Shown piece by piece: positions 21,288 through 30,822 of a stretch of 64,000 nt of DNA. Location: positions 1-64,000 of the forward strand of contig JAEUJW010000036.1 of NCBI GenBank assembly GCA_016793465.1, in the 5' to 3' direction. The stretch comes from Myxococcales bacterium. GTDB taxonomy: Bacteria > Myxococcota > Polyangia > Nannocystales > Nannocystaceae. The position numbers were made by a program, and so were the translations under genes. How positions within the stretch are numbered: the first letter of the stretch is position 1; the number at the start of each line of letters is the position of its first letter. Under the pieces are notes generated by a model, which saw only the letters and a program-made list of their open reading frames with translations, was not told the origin of the DNA and searched no databases.

Positions 21288-22031
21288 TCAGCCGAACGCC
21301 CCGCGCACGTCGGGCTTGCGGGCCCGCGTCCATTGCAGGCGCATCCTTCGGAGCTGCGGCAGGTCGAGGCCGCGGGACGGCGCGCGCCAGTGCTGCTCGT
21401 GCGCCCGCTGCAGGCGCGGGAGGATCTCCAGCGGGTACGCGATCGGCGGCCGGACCATCGCGGCCCCCTCCTTGATCGTGAACACCACCCGCACCTCCCA
21501 CAGCGCCAGCGGCCCGCCGCGCTCGTGACGGACCGCCGCCAGCGACGGATCGTCCAGCCTCAGGCACAGCCCGCGGATCCTCCCGCGCAGCAGCGCCGGG
21601 TCGCCGGGCCACAGCTCGAACAGCCCGACCTGCGAGCGCGCCAGGGCCTGCACCGCCGCGTCGGGCTCCACCCCGGGCACGGCCCCGTGGGCCGCGCGCC
21701 AGGCCCACGTGTCGCCCGGGCCCGCGACCTCCGCGTCGCACAGCGCCCAGTCGACGCGCGCCGCCTGCAACGCCGCGTGGTCGGCGTCGCCGGCCGAGGC
21801 GCGTCCGACCTCCCGATCCCAGCGGGCCAGCAGCGGCGCCGCGCGGGCCGCCCCCGCGACCCCGCCGAACACCGCCTCGGCCAGGCGGTCGAGCTGGCCG
21901 GCCCAGAAGCCCGCGCCGGCCTCGTTCGACCTGTCCTCCGGGTCAGGTTCGAGCCGCACCAGCCCGCGCTCCGGCATGAGCGACACGAGGCTCGGGTGGC
22001 GCCCGACCACCGGCCCGGGCGGCTTCTTCAT
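21288..22031 (-). CDS. Unknown protein coupled to carA
   Basis: 247 residues, not recognised. The ATG directly follows the carA stop codon (no gap), so translation should be coupled. It is rich in Trp, Arg and Ala (WAGQLDRLAEAV; WALCDAEVAGPGDTWAWRAAHG; LEILPRLQRAHEQHWRAPS) and has no signal peptide or membrane helix. A CCTGTCC-TCCG-GGTCAGG dyad is embedded in its coding sequence at 21930-21947, encoding part of EPDPEDRSNE. No function can be assigned from the link to pyrimidine genes alone. Confidence 0.65.
   Translation of the reverse strand: MKKPPGPVVGRHPSLVSLMPERGLVRLEPDPEDRSNEAGAGFWAGQLDRLAEAVFGGVAGAARAAPLLARWDREVGRASAGDADHAALQAARVDWALCDAEVAGPGDTWAWRAAHGAVPGVEPDAAVQALARSQVGLFELWPGDPALLRGRIRGLCLRLDDPSLAAVRHERGGPLALWEVRVVFTIKEGAAMVRPPIAYPLEILPRLQRAHEQHWRAPSRGLDLPQLRRMRLQWTRARKPDVRGAFG
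21930..21947. repeat. CCTGTCC-N4-GGTCAGG dyad inside a coding region
   Basis: An exact copy of the recurring 18-bp dyad (loop TCCG, flanking A/T extends the stem) inside the unknown gene after carA. It could have been acquired as an in-frame insertion. Confidence 0.7.
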
Positions 22032-23195
22032 CTACTTGCGCCGCAGGCGGCGGACCTGGGTGACGAAGCCCGCCAGCAGGTCGGCCGCGTCGTGCGGGCC
22101 GGGCGAGGCCTCCGGGTGGTACTGCACGCTGGCGATCGGGCGGTCGCGCAGGCGCAGGCCGGCGCAGGTCCCGTCGAACAGGTTGACGTGGGTCAGCGCG
22201 GCCCCGCCGAGCGAGCGCAGGTCGACCGCGAAGCCGTGGTTCTGGCTGGTGATCGCCACGCTGCGCGAGTCCTCGTGGCGCACCGGGTGGTTGCCGCCGT
22301 GGTGGCCGAACTTCAGCTTGTAGGTGCGCCCGCCGAGCGCCAGCGCCAGCAGCTGGTGCCCGAGGCAGACCCCGTAGATCGGCACGTTCGTGCTCGCCAG
22401 CAGCTGCTTCAGCTCGGCGACGATCGCCGTGCACGCCGCCGGATCGCCGGGCCCGTTGCTGAGCAGCACGCCGTCGGGCTGCAGCGCCACGATCTCGGCC
22501 GCGGTCGTGCCCGCCGGCACCACCGTCACGCGCGCGCCCTCGTCGCGCAGGCGGCGGAGCAGGTTGAGCTTGACCCCGAAGTCCCACGCGACCACGTGCA
22601 CGTCGGCCGCCGGCGGCTCGACCTCCCAGCTGGCCTCGTCCCACGCGTAGCGCCTCGCGGTCGTCACCTGCCGCGTCAGGTCCTGACCCTCCATGCCAGG
22701 CGCCTTGCGGGCCAGCGCGACGAGGGCCTCGACGTCGGTCGAGTCGGTGCTGATCGCCGCCATGATCGCCCCGGCCTCGCGCAGGTGGCGGGTCAGCGCG
22801 CGCGTGTCGACCTCGCTGAGCCCCGGCAGCCCGCGGCGCGCGAGGTATCCGGCCAGGTCGCCCCGCGCGCGCCAGTTCGACGGCGCCGGCGCCAGGCTGC
22901 GCACGACGAGCCCGGCGCAGCCGTGCCCGCGCGACTCCTCGTCGTCCGGGTTGACGCCGACGTTGCCGACCTCCGCCGCGGTCAGGCACACGATCTGCCC
23001 GACGTACGAGGGGTCGGTCACGATCTCCTGGTAGCCGGTCATCGCCGTGTTGAACACGACCTCGCCGACGGTGGTGGTCCGCGCCCCGAACCCGAGGCCG
23101 TGGAACACCCGCCCGTCGGCCAGCGCCAGCACCCCCGGGCCCAGGCACTGGGGGGCCTTGACCGGAAACTCCGCAAGCTCCAAGCGTCGGCTCAT
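22032..23195 (-). CDS. carA: Carbamoyl-phosphate synthase small (glutaminase) subunit
   Basis: Supplies ammonia from glutamine to CarB for carbamoyl phosphate. 387 residues. The N-terminal CarA domain has [21 protein letters not shown]. The class I glutamine amidotransferase domain has LSNGPGDP, the nucleophile elbow [16 protein letters not shown], and the catalytic pair in [15 protein letters not shown] overlaps the pyrB stop (ATGA). carB is not in this window. Confidence 0.95.
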   Translation of the reverse strand: MSRRLELAEFPVKAPQCLGPGVLALADGRVFHGLGFGARTTTVGEVVFNTAMTGYQEIVTDPSYVGQIVCLTAAEVGNVGVNPDDEESRGHGCAGLVVRSLAPAPSNWRARGDLAGYLARRGLPGLSEVDTRALTRHLREAGAIMAAISTDSTDVEALVALARKAPGMEGQDLTRQVTTARRYAWDEASWEVEPPAADVHVVAWDFGVKLNLLRRLRDEGARVTVVPAGTTAAEIVALQPDGVLLSNGPGDPAACTAIVAELKQLLASTNVPIYGVCLGHQLLALALGGRTYKLKFGHHGGNHPVRHEDSRSVAITSQNHGFAVDLRSLGGAALTHVNLFDGTCAGLRLRDRPIASVQYHPEASPGPHDAADLLAGFVTQVRRLRRK

Positions 23196-24274
23196 CGCGC
23201 ACCCTCCTCGAGACACTCCGGTAGTTCCACCCCGCACGCCCGCGCGAGCACGGCCATGCGCACCGCCACGCCGAGCGTCACCTGCCGCAGCACGCGCGAG
23301 CGCGGCCCGTCGGCGACCTCGTCGCTGATCTCCACCCCGCGGTTCATCGGCCCCGGGTGCAGCACCACCCCGCGCGCGTCGAGCCGGGCGAGCCGGCGCG
23401 CGTCGAGCCCCCACTGCGCGTGGTACTCGGCCTCGTCGGCGACGGCGACCCCGGCCAGCCGCTCGCGCTGGACCCGCAGCATGATCGCCGCGTGCGCCCC
23501 GTCGAGCGCCGCGTCGAGGCCCGGCGCCCGCGTCAGCCCCGACCTCGCGTAGGCCCCGAGGTCGTCGGGCATCAGCGCGTCGGGCCCCGCGACCGCGACC
23601 TCGGCCCCGAGCAGCGTCATCAGCCGCATGTCCGAGTGCGCGACCCGCCCGTGGCGCACGTCGCCGCAGATCGCGACCCGCAGCCCGCGCATGGCTCCGG
23701 GGACAGGTTCGAGCGCGAACGCCTCGAGCAGCGTCAGCGTGTCGAGCAGGGCCTGGGTCGGGTGCTCGCGCACGCCGTCGCCGGCGTTGACGACCCGCGC
23801 GCGCAGGAACTCGGTCATGCGCCGCGGGTGGCCGTCGCGGCGGTCGCGGGTGACGACCGCGGCGAATCCCATGGCGTCGAGGTTGCGCAGCGCGTCGAAC
23901 TCGGTCTCGCCCTTGCTGGCCGAGCTCGAGGCGTCGTGGTGAAAGTCGATGATGCCGGCGCCGAGGCGCTGGGCCGCGACCGCGAAGCTGATGCGCGTGC
24001 GCGTGCTCGGCTCGGCGAACAGGCTCAGGATCTGCACCCCGCGCAGCACGTCGGCCAGCCGCCGGCCCTGCGCCTGCTCGCCGCTCGCCGCGGGGATCAG
24101 CGCGCGGGCGGTCCGCAGCAGCGCACACGCGGCGGCGACGTCGAGGTCGCCGACCTCGCAGAGATCGCACCCGGGGCGCCGCGCCCCCACACCGGCGACG
24201 GCGCCCGGAGCACCCTCTGGCCCGGAGGGCCGTGAGGTCTGCCGGGGACCTGTCATTCCGGAACCCACGCTCAC
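23192..24274 (-). CDS. pyrB: Aspartate carbamoyltransferase catalytic subunit
   Basis: The first committed step of pyrimidine synthesis. The carbamoyl-phosphate loop is [24 protein letters not shown] and [11 protein letters not shown] are the other family signatures. About 40 extra N-terminal residues include [11 protein letters not shown]. The start may be GTG 24274 or ATG 24256. It overlaps carA by four bases, giving a pyrB-carA operon that feeds carbamoyl phosphate straight into the pathway. No PyrR-type leader was recognised in the 124 bp upstream. Confidence 0.93.
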   Translation of the reverse strand: MSVGSGMTGPRQTSRPSGPEGAPGAVAGVGARRPGCDLCEVGDLDVAAACALLRTARALIPAASGEQAQGRRLADVLRGVQILSLFAEPSTRTRISFAVAAQRLGAGIIDFHHDASSSASKGETEFDALRNLDAMGFAAVVTRDRRDGHPRRMTEFLRARVVNAGDGVREHPTQALLDTLTLLEAFALEPVPGAMRGLRVAICGDVRHGRVAHSDMRLMTLLGAEVAVAGPDALMPDDLGAYARSGLTRAPGLDAALDGAHAAIMLRVQRERLAGVAVADEAEYHAQWGLDARRLARLDARGVVLHPGPMNRGVEISDEVADGPRSRVLRQVTLGVAVRMAVLARACGVELPECLEEGAR

Positions 24275-24398
24275 CCGCGGTCTGCACTACTCCGCGCCCG
24301 CGGCTCCGTCAAGCACGCGCGCCCGCCAGATCGCTCACGACCCGGGCGCACCCGCGGTGCCCTGTCGCCGCGAGCACTGCTAGCCTGGCGCTCCCGCC

Positions 24399-25196
24399 AT
24401 GGCCTCGTCCGCACCCACCTCGCCCACCGCCGCGGTGCTGCTCATCGGCAACGAGCTGCTGAGCGGCAAGATCCGCGACCAGAACGGCCACAACCTCGCC
24501 CTCATGCTCCGTCGCCGCGGGATCCGCCTGCTCGAGGTGTGCACCGTCGAGGACGACCACGACGCCATCGGCGCCGCCCTCCTGCGCCTCCTGGCGCGCA
24601 CGCCGCTGGTGTTCACCTCCGGCGGCGTCGGCCCGACCCACGACGACGTGACGCTGGCCGCGGTGGCCCGCGCGATCGGCCGCCCGCTCGAGCGCCACCC
24701 GGCGATGGAGGCCACCCTGCGCGCCCACTTCGGCGCCCGCATCACCCCGGCCGCGCTGAAGATGGCCGACCTCCCCGCCGGCACCGAACTCGCGGCCCCC
24801 CACGGCTGGCCGGTGATGAAGGTGTCGCTCGCCGACGATCGTCGGATCTACATCCTCCCCGGCATCCCCGAGCTGTGCCGGGCCAAGATCGAGGCGCTCG
24901 AGGCGCTGCCCGGCGAGCTGCCCGACGCCGGCGGCTGGGCCCTCGAGCGCCTCCACACGGACATGGACGAGGCCGACCTCGCCGCCCCCCTCGACCGCGT
25001 CGTCGCCGACTTCCCCGCCGTCGACATCGGGTCCTATCCGCGCTGGTCGAGGGGCCCCGAGGGCGGCCTGCGCTGCATCGTCCGCGTGACCTTCGAGGCC
25101 ACCGGCGCGCACCGCCCCCTCGCCCGCGCCGCCCGCGACGCCCTCGCCGAGGCCCTCGGCCCCGCCGCGGTCCTGCCCGACCAGCCCGATCCGTAG
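24399..25196 (+). CDS. CinA/MoaB-type molybdopterin-binding domain protein
   Basis: 265 residues. The N-terminal domain has LLIGNELLSGKIRDQNGHNLA and the MoCF signature FTSGGVGPTHDDVT, then LPGIPELCRAKIEAL. This is the first (pyrophosphatase-like) domain of CinA; the C-terminal nicotinamide-nucleotide amidase domain is missing, so it is a stand-alone CinA-N protein. It may hydrolyse ADP-ribose/NAD breakdown products. A TAGCCT box lies 12 nt upstream; the region to 24274 is a shared divergent promoter with pyrB. Confidence 0.85.
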   Translation: MASSAPTSPTAAVLLIGNELLSGKIRDQNGHNLALMLRRRGIRLLEVCTVEDDHDAIGAALLRLLARTPLVFTSGGVGPTHDDVTLAAVARAIGRPLERHPAMEATLRAHFGARITPAALKMADLPAGTELAAPHGWPVMKVSLADDRRIYILPGIPELCRAKIEALEALPGELPDAGGWALERLHTDMDEADLAAPLDRVVADFPAVDIGSYPRWSRGPEGGLRCIVRVTFEATGAHRPLARAARDALAEALGPAAVLPDQPDP

Positions 25197-25241
25197 CGCC
25201 GCGCCCGTCGCCACCCCTCGCCCGCCGCCGCCGGACCGTGC

Positions 25242-25247
25242 TAGCTT
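25242..25247 (+). promoter_or_regulatory. -10 box of a leaderless promoter (lipoprotein at 25255)
   Basis: TAGCTT with exactly 7 nt to the ATG at 25255. Confidence 0.6.
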
Positions 25248-25254
25248 CCCGGCC

Positions 25255-25815
25255 ATGCGCCGGAGCCTGTTCGCGCTCTTTTTCACAAGTGCCCTGCTGT
25301 CCGTGACCGCCTGTCAGTCGGAGAAGAAGGACCTGCTGGCGCTGCCCGCCGCCTACAACCCCAAGGACGCGGACCTCACGTTCAACAAGAAGAACCTCGA
25401 CGCGTTCAACACCATGAACGAGTCGGCCCGCAAGAAGCACGTCGACTCGCTCAAGGAGACGCCCGGCAGCTTCTCCGGCCAGGCCGTGTTCGAGGCCGGC
25501 AACGGCCTCAGCCCGACCGTCGAGGAGTCGAAGCACGGCGACTACGAGTTGTTCGCCCACGTGAACGACCCCGTCCTCTACGAGATCACGATCGACTACC
25601 GCATCTTCACCAGCGAGGCCCTCGGCCGGCCGATCGCCCCCAACAAGGCCATCGCCTTCAAGGGCACGCTGCTCGAGCTCCGCTTCGACGACATGGCCAA
25701 GCCGCGCAAGCTGACGATCACCGTCAAGGCCGACAACGTCGAGACGATCACCGACAAGACGCCCGCCGCCGCGCCCGCCGCCGCGCCCGCCGCCCCGGCC
25801 GCCCCCGCGTCCTGA
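25255..25815 (+). CDS. Lipoprotein of unknown function
   Basis: 186 residues. The signal peptide MRRSLFALFF... ends in lipobox SVTAC (Cys about 20). The mature part is polar with a beta-rich centre (HVNDPVLYEITIDYRIFTSEALGRP; LTITVKADNVETI) and a low-complexity tail AAAPAAAPAAPAAPAS. No family was recognised. Placed just before terC, 28 bp apart, but with its own promoter. Confidence 0.8.
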   Translation: MRRSLFALFFTSALLSVTACQSEKKDLLALPAAYNPKDADLTFNKKNLDAFNTMNESARKKHVDSLKETPGSFSGQAVFEAGNGLSPTVEESKHGDYELFAHVNDPVLYEITIDYRIFTSEALGRPIAPNKAIAFKGTLLELRFDDMAKPRKLTITVKADNVETITDKTPAAAPAAAPAAPAAPAS

Positions 25816-25843
25816 ACCCCGGCGAAAGCGCACCTACACCTTG

Positions 25844-26821
25844 ATGACTTCAGTCGGCTCACCAGTGACCTGGGGGATCTTCCTCGCCGGGTTCTTCTTC
25901 CTGCTCGCGCTCGACCTCGGCGTCTTCAACCGCAAGCCGCACCGCGTGAGCATGACGGAGGCCCTGCGCTGGACCTGCCTGTGGGTCTCGCTCAGCCTGG
26001 CCTTCAACGGCTTCGTGTGGTGGCACTTCGGCGAGCAGAAGGCGCTCGAGTTCCTCAGCGCCTACCTCATCGAGGAGGCCCTCAGCGTCGACAACATCTT
26101 CGTGTTCGTCGTGCTGTTCCGCTACATGAAGGTGCCCGCCGAGTACCTCCACCGCGTGCTGTTCGCCGGCATCCTCGGCGCGCTGATCCTCCGCGGCGTG
26201 TTCATCTTCGCCGGCCTCGCCATCATCGAGCGCTTCCGCTGGAGCCTCTACCTGTTCGGCGGCTTCCTGCTGCTGACCGGCCTGCGCCTGCTGTTCACCA
26301 GCGAGGGCGGCGGCGAGGACGAAGGCCACGCCCCCAAGGACAACTGGATCAAGCGCAAGGCCGAGCAGTGGCTGCGCGTCACCAAGGACTTCGAGGGCCC
26401 GCGGTTCTTCGTGGTCCGCGACGGCAGGCGCTACGTCACCACCCTGTTCGTCACCCTGCTGATGGTCGAGACCGCCGACGTGGTGTTCGCCCTCGACTCC
26501 ATCCCGGCGATCTTCGGCATCACCACCGACCCGTTCATCGTCTTCACCAGCAACATGTGCGCCATCATGGGCCTGCGCAGCATGTTCTTCCTGCTGGAGA
26601 ACGTCATCGACCGCTTCTGGCTGCTGAAGTACGGCCTCGGCCTCGTGCTCTCGTTCGTCGGCGTGAAGATGATGCTCGGCATGGGCTTCGGCGAGTACCT
26701 CCACGCCGTGCACATCCCCGTCGAGATCTCGCTCGGCGTGGTCGCCAGCCTGATCGCCGGGTCGATCCTCCTCAGCCTGGTCTTCCCCCCGAAGCACCCA
26801 CCGCCCGCCGCGAAGACCTGA
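25844..26821 (+). CDS. TerC/Alx family integral membrane protein
   Basis: 325 residues with about eight to nine membrane helices. The family core is clear: LIEEALSVDNIFVFVVLFRYMKVP (acidic metal-site helix) and its repeat TADVVFALDSIPAIFGITTDPFIVFTSN. TerC proteins are linked to manganese export and metal loading of secreted proteins, and to tellurite resistance in some plasmids. ATG 25844 was preferred to the TTG just before it. No yybP-ykoY manganese riboswitch fits in the 28-bp gap upstream. Confidence 0.92.
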   Translation: MTSVGSPVTWGIFLAGFFFLLALDLGVFNRKPHRVSMTEALRWTCLWVSLSLAFNGFVWWHFGEQKALEFLSAYLIEEALSVDNIFVFVVLFRYMKVPAEYLHRVLFAGILGALILRGVFIFAGLAIIERFRWSLYLFGGFLLLTGLRLLFTSEGGGEDEGHAPKDNWIKRKAEQWLRVTKDFEGPRFFVVRDGRRYVTTLFVTLLMVETADVVFALDSIPAIFGITTDPFIVFTSNMCAIMGLRSMFFLLENVIDRFWLLKYGLGLVLSFVGVKMMLGMGFGEYLHAVHIPVEISLGVVASLIAGSILLSLVFPPKHPPPAAKT

Positions 26822-27002
26822 GCCGCGCGAGCGGCGAATCAGCCGAGGGCTCGGTCCACCCGGACCGGGCCCTTTCGCTTCGAACCGGGCCCACGATCGA
26901 ATCGCGGAGGACCATGCAAAAAACCAGCGCCCATGACCTCGAGGTGCACGGGCGCGAAGGAACAGCCAACTTCACCGCGACATGGCCCGAAGGGCCGTGA
27001 AG
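26822..27002. terminator. Convergent terminator region
   Basis: 181 bp between terC (plus) and the TPR gene (minus). GGCCC-GAA-GGGCC (26984-26996) is a perfect 5-bp hairpin 7 bp from the TPR stop. A longer GGGCCC...GGGCCC pair surrounds position 26885. No gene was seen. Confidence 0.4.
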
Positions 27003-29015
27003 CTAGTTCTGGCGCTCGCGCGGCGGCGGCAGGCTCTCGAGGATGCGCTTGAAGTCGGGGTGATCGGGGATCATCTGCAGCGCGGCCGAGCAGACCTGGC
27101 GGGCCTCCTCGAACAGGTTGGCGTCGCGCATGCACGCCGCGAGGTTGACGACCGGGTCGACGTCGCGGGGGTTGATGGCGACCACGGCGCGCAGGTGCTC
27201 GACGGCCTCGCGCGGGCGGCCGAGCTTGCGCAGGATGACCGCGAGCAGGTTGCGGATCTCGGCGTCGTTCGGGCGCAGGCGGACCGCGTCCATCAGGTGG
27301 GCCAGCGCCGAGGTGTCGCCCTCGGTCTGGCGCACCGCCAGCGCGAGCATGAGGTGCGGCTGCCAGTAGCGCGGGTCGCGGGCGATGATCTCGCGCAGGA
27401 ACTTGGCCGCGCTGGCCTGGCGCCTGGGGTCGTCCGAGCGCACCGAGTCGATGGCCTGGTCGTAGCGGTCCTCGAAGTCCTCGACCTCGAGGGTGAGCAC
27501 CGCGCGGCGGGCGAAGGCGTCGTCGTCGAGCGTGCGCCGCGGCACCGCCAGCATGGCGTCGAGGTACGGGCGCGCCGCCGGCGGGTTGTCGCCGTCGAGG
27601 TACATGCTGGCCACGTAGCGCAGCACCGTGGCGTTCTGCTTGTGGCGGTCGGCCGCCTGCAGCAGCAGCGCGGTGGCCCGCTCGACCTTCTCCTCCTCGT
27701 GGAGGTCGAGCAGCATGTCGAGCGCGCTCTTGGCGATGTTCGGCAGCTCGATGGCCTGGGCCAGCAGCGCCAGCGCCTCCTCGCGGTCCTCCTTGACCTT
27801 GGACGGGTCGGCCTCGCTGCTGTCCCACAGCACGTTGGCGAGGTCGCCGTAGGCGCTCGGGACCTTGCCCTCCTCGACCGCGCGGCGCAGGAACGGCTCG
27901 GCCTCGTCGAACTGGTCGTTCTCGATCAGCAGGCTGCCGAGCTGGGCGAACACCACCGGGCCCTCGCAGCCGTTCTCGACCGCGAACTGGGCCACCTTGA
28001 ACGCGTTCTCGAGGTCGCCCGCCGAGCGCAGGGTGTCGATGAACGTGGCCGCCACCGCGGCGTTCTGCGGGCCCAGGTTGAGGGCCTGCTGGAACGCCTG
28101 CACCGCGCTGCCGACGTCGCCGACGCGGCGCAGCACCAGCGCGAGGTGGTGCCACGCACCCTGGTCCTGCTTGCGCCGCTGGGCCGCGATCTGCAGCGCC
28201 TGCACCGACAGCGGGATCGCGCTCTGGTCGGGCTGCCCGCCGATCAGGATGTCGGTCATGGCGTGCAGCGCCTGCATGGCCGCGTCCATCTCCGGCGCCC
28301 GCGCCAGCGCGTCCATCAGCGGCGACAGCAGCTGGTCGCTGGTCGTCGGCACGCAGCGGCCCTGCAGCGCGCTCAGGTTGCCGAGGCCGACCAGGAACGA
28401 CACCAGCGCCTGGATGTTGCTGGTCCCGAACGCCTCCTGCCAGGTCTTGGTGTCGGACTGCAGGCCGAGGCGGGCCGCGATGTCCTTCTGCAGGTCGAAC
28501 AGCTTGGCCGGCAGCTCCTCGGGCGTGCCGACGAAGTGCCACTGGTGCACCGTCTCGAGCGCCGCGCCCTCGACCTTGACCATGCGCGCGTCGACCTGCA
28601 GCTTGTCCTCCTGCACGTGCATGTCGGTGACGAGCCCGTGCTTGGCGTTGGCGAACCGCTGGATGCCCTCGAGCGCGCGCTGGTCGGTCCACGGCTCGCG
28701 GAAGATCATCAGCGCCGGGATCTTGCGCCCGTTCTGCTCGTGCAGCGCGGTGAACACCGGCGCCGCCGCCCGCCCGCCGGCCTCGGCCAGCTCCTGGGCC
28801 CACCAGCGCTGGATGCCCATGGCCAGCGGCGCGCCCTTGCCCTCGTTGGTGCAGGCGACCGGCAGGGTCACGAAGTCGATGGTCTGGGCGGCCTGCTGGA
28901 TCTCCGAGGGCGTGCCCTCGGCGTCGTCCCCCTCCTCCTCTTCGCCGCTCTCGTCGATCATCAGCTCGCCGTCGGCGACATCATCAAAATCGGGGTTCTG
29001 GTCGTCCTGAGACAT
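27003..29015 (-). CDS. Large TPR-repeat protein
   Basis: 670 residues, cytoplasmic by lack of a signal peptide. It opens with a very acidic stretch (MSQDDQNPDFDDVADGEL, then EEEEGDD), then a globular region (about 50-240) of unknown fold, then many TPR-like helix pairs (for example WHHLALVLRRVGDVGSAVQAFQQALNLGP and IRNLLAVILRKLGRPREAVEHLRAVVAINP) to the C-terminus. TPR arrays are protein-binding scaffolds; the partner is unknown. ATG 29015 gives the acidic start; an upstream GTG at 29057 is less likely. Confidence 0.82.
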   Translation of the reverse strand: MSQDDQNPDFDDVADGELMIDESGEEEEGDDAEGTPSEIQQAAQTIDFVTLPVACTNEGKGAPLAMGIQRWWAQELAEAGGRAAAPVFTALHEQNGRKIPALMIFREPWTDQRALEGIQRFANAKHGLVTDMHVQEDKLQVDARMVKVEGAALETVHQWHFVGTPEELPAKLFDLQKDIAARLGLQSDTKTWQEAFGTSNIQALVSFLVGLGNLSALQGRCVPTTSDQLLSPLMDALARAPEMDAAMQALHAMTDILIGGQPDQSAIPLSVQALQIAAQRRKQDQGAWHHLALVLRRVGDVGSAVQAFQQALNLGPQNAAVAATFIDTLRSAGDLENAFKVAQFAVENGCEGPVVFAQLGSLLIENDQFDEAEPFLRRAVEEGKVPSAYGDLANVLWDSSEADPSKVKEDREEALALLAQAIELPNIAKSALDMLLDLHEEEKVERATALLLQAADRHKQNATVLRYVASMYLDGDNPPAARPYLDAMLAVPRRTLDDDAFARRAVLTLEVEDFEDRYDQAIDSVRSDDPRRQASAAKFLREIIARDPRYWQPHLMLALAVRQTEGDTSALAHLMDAVRLRPNDAEIRNLLAVILRKLGRPREAVEHLRAVVAINPRDVDPVVNLAACMRDANLFEEARQVCSAALQMIPDHPDFKRILESLPPPRERQN

Positions 29016-29086
29016 CGGCGCGAAGCCTGCCAGACTCGGCACCAGCGGCGCAACCACCGTCCAGGGCGCGTGCGCGGGCTTTCTGG

Positions 29087-29092
29087 TAGGGT
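29087..29092 (+). promoter_or_regulatory. -10 box of a leaderless promoter (lipoprotein at 29100)
   Basis: TAGGGT with 7 nt to the GTG at 29100. It selects this GTG among several in-frame candidates. Confidence 0.5.
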
Positions 29093-29099
29093 GCCGGGG

Positions 29100-30734
29100 G
29101 TGCCGCTGCGAAGCGCCAGCGCGGGAGCCAAGTCACGCCGGACGAACGGCCGCCCGGGCGCGTCGACCCCACCCCGCGTGCCCACCCCCGGCGCGTACGC
29201 CCTCGCCGGCCTCGTGCTCGCCGCGCCCCTGCTCGCCTGCACCACGCCGACGGTCGCCGCCCGGGCCGCGTGGGTCGGCGGGCTCCACGACGAGGACGGC
29301 AGCCGCACGCTCGCCGTCTACGCCGCCGGGGAGCTCACGGAGAGCGCCCTGCGCCCGCTCGCCGTCGACCCCGACACCGACCAGCAGCGCCTCCTCCTCG
29401 AGATGGCCCCCCGCGGCGACGGCGTGCTGGTGCGCGGCGTCGACGACGGCTGGATCGAGCAGGTCGGCAGCCCGACCGCCTTCCGCGCCGGCTACATCGA
29501 CCTCGACCACCGCCGGGCCGTCCCGCTCGAGCTGCCCGCCGAGCGGGTCGCCGCCAACGTCGCCGCCTTCACCGCCGCCGGCGACGCGCTCGCCTGGGGC
29601 GAGACCTGCCCGCCCGCGATCGCCGTGGTCCCGCTCGCCCCCGCCGTCGCCCTGACGATCGACCCCGAGACCGGCGCCGCCGTGCCGCTGCGCTCCGACG
29701 GCAAGCCCCCGCGCGCCTGCCCGGCCGCGGCCACGCCCGCGGTCGCCTCGGCCGCCGACGCCCCGATCGTGTTCCGCATCGACGCCGCCCCCCGCGCCGG
29801 CGTGTCGGTCGCGGTCACCGGCGCCACGGTCACCGCCCTGCGCTACCCGCGAGACGTCGGCGAGGCCGCGCTGGTCGAGCTCGCCGACACCACCCTGCCC
29901 GGCGCGCACGCCCCCGAGCTGCTGACCGCCATGCGCTGCCCCGGCGGCGATCCCAGCTGCGGCGTCGCCGTCGTCGACCCCGACGGCCTGGCCATCAGCT
30001 TCGCCGTGCGCGGCGGCGGCTGTCGCCTGCTGCGCTGGACCGTCGGCGAGCGACCCGCCTGCGTGATCGCCGACGACGCCGCCCCCGAGCTCGACGCCGG
30101 CCACCTCGTCGCCGCCATCTCGCCCGAGCACTACGTGCTGCGCGACGGCACCGCCCTGCACCGCTACGACTGGACCACCGGCGAGCTCGACACCCGCCCC
30201 CTGGTCGGCGACCCCGAGGACTTCACGATCCGCATCACCCCCGACGGCCGCGCCGTCGTCATGATCCGCGCCCGCGGCCCCATGCTGCGCGTCGACAGCG
30301 AGACCATGGAGCTCGTCAGCGTGGCCCAGCGCGACTGCCCCGGCCCGCAGGACCCGGTGATCTCGCCGTCGGGCCGCGTCGCCGCGTGGACCTGCACGCA
30401 GAGCCTCGGCATGACCATCGACGACGAGGGCGAGCAGCAGGCGCTCGAGACCGGCGAGGTCGTGCGCGTCTCGCCCGGCGGCATGGAGCGCTACCAGGGC
30501 GTGCCGATGTGGGCCCTCGCGGTCGACGACGACGCCCAGCTCCTCCTCTACAGCCAGCGGATCTACCGCGTCGACGAGGTCGACCTCGGCGCCACCGCCA
30601 CCCGCGCCCGCAACCTCTACGTGCTGGCCCACGACGGCGAGCTGGCCCGCGTCAGCGACCTCGAGCCGGACCCCGAGCAGGTGTTCGGCCTGGCCCCCGG
30701 CGTCACCCGCCGCATCACCGCCCAGCCGATGTGA
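29100..30734 (+). CDS. Lipoprotein, probably a beta-propeller
   Basis: 544 residues. A long n-region with KSRR leads to the hydrophobic stretch ALAGLVLAAPLLAC, with lipobox LLAC. The mature part has repeated strand-turn units with Asp/Gly turns (ITPDGRAVVMIRARG; ISPSGRVAAWTCTQS; LDHRRAVPLELPAERV), suggesting WD40/TolB-like blades. No family was recognised. The open frame runs far upstream antisense to the TPR gene, but codon character and the promoter place the real start at 29100. Confidence 0.72.
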   Translation: MPLRSASAGAKSRRTNGRPGASTPPRVPTPGAYALAGLVLAAPLLACTTPTVAARAAWVGGLHDEDGSRTLAVYAAGELTESALRPLAVDPDTDQQRLLLEMAPRGDGVLVRGVDDGWIEQVGSPTAFRAGYIDLDHRRAVPLELPAERVAANVAAFTAAGDALAWGETCPPAIAVVPLAPAVALTIDPETGAAVPLRSDGKPPRACPAAATPAVASAADAPIVFRIDAAPRAGVSVAVTGATVTALRYPRDVGEAALVELADTTLPGAHAPELLTAMRCPGGDPSCGVAVVDPDGLAISFAVRGGGCRLLRWTVGERPACVIADDAAPELDAGHLVAAISPEHYVLRDGTALHRYDWTTGELDTRPLVGDPEDFTIRITPDGRAVVMIRARGPMLRVDSETMELVSVAQRDCPGPQDPVISPSGRVAAWTCTQSLGMTIDDEGEQQALETGEVVRVSPGGMERYQGVPMWALAVDDDAQLLLYSQRIYRVDEVDLGATATRARNLYVLAHDGELARVSDLEPDPEQVFGLAPGVTRRITAQPM

Positions 30735-30809
30735 CCGTGACGCCGCCACGGGCCGCCAGCCCCCGGCCTTCGTCGCGGGCGCGCGAGCGAACCGCAGCCC
30801 CGGTCGTGG

Positions 30810-30815
30810 TAGCTT
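30810..30815 (+). promoter_or_regulatory. -10 box of a leaderless promoter (PHP lipoprotein)
   Basis: TAGCTT with exactly 7 nt to the ATG at 30823. Confidence 0.6.
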
Positions 30816-30822
30816 GCGCTCG

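Noticed and set aside
25816..25843. Manganese (yybP-ykoY) riboswitch before terC
   Set aside because: Only 28 bp separate the two genes, too short for the aptamer.
26982..29099. Long plus-strand extension upstream of the lipoprotein at 29100
   Set aside because: It is antisense to the TPR gene and lacks protein-like composition; the -10 box and lipobox place the start at 29100.
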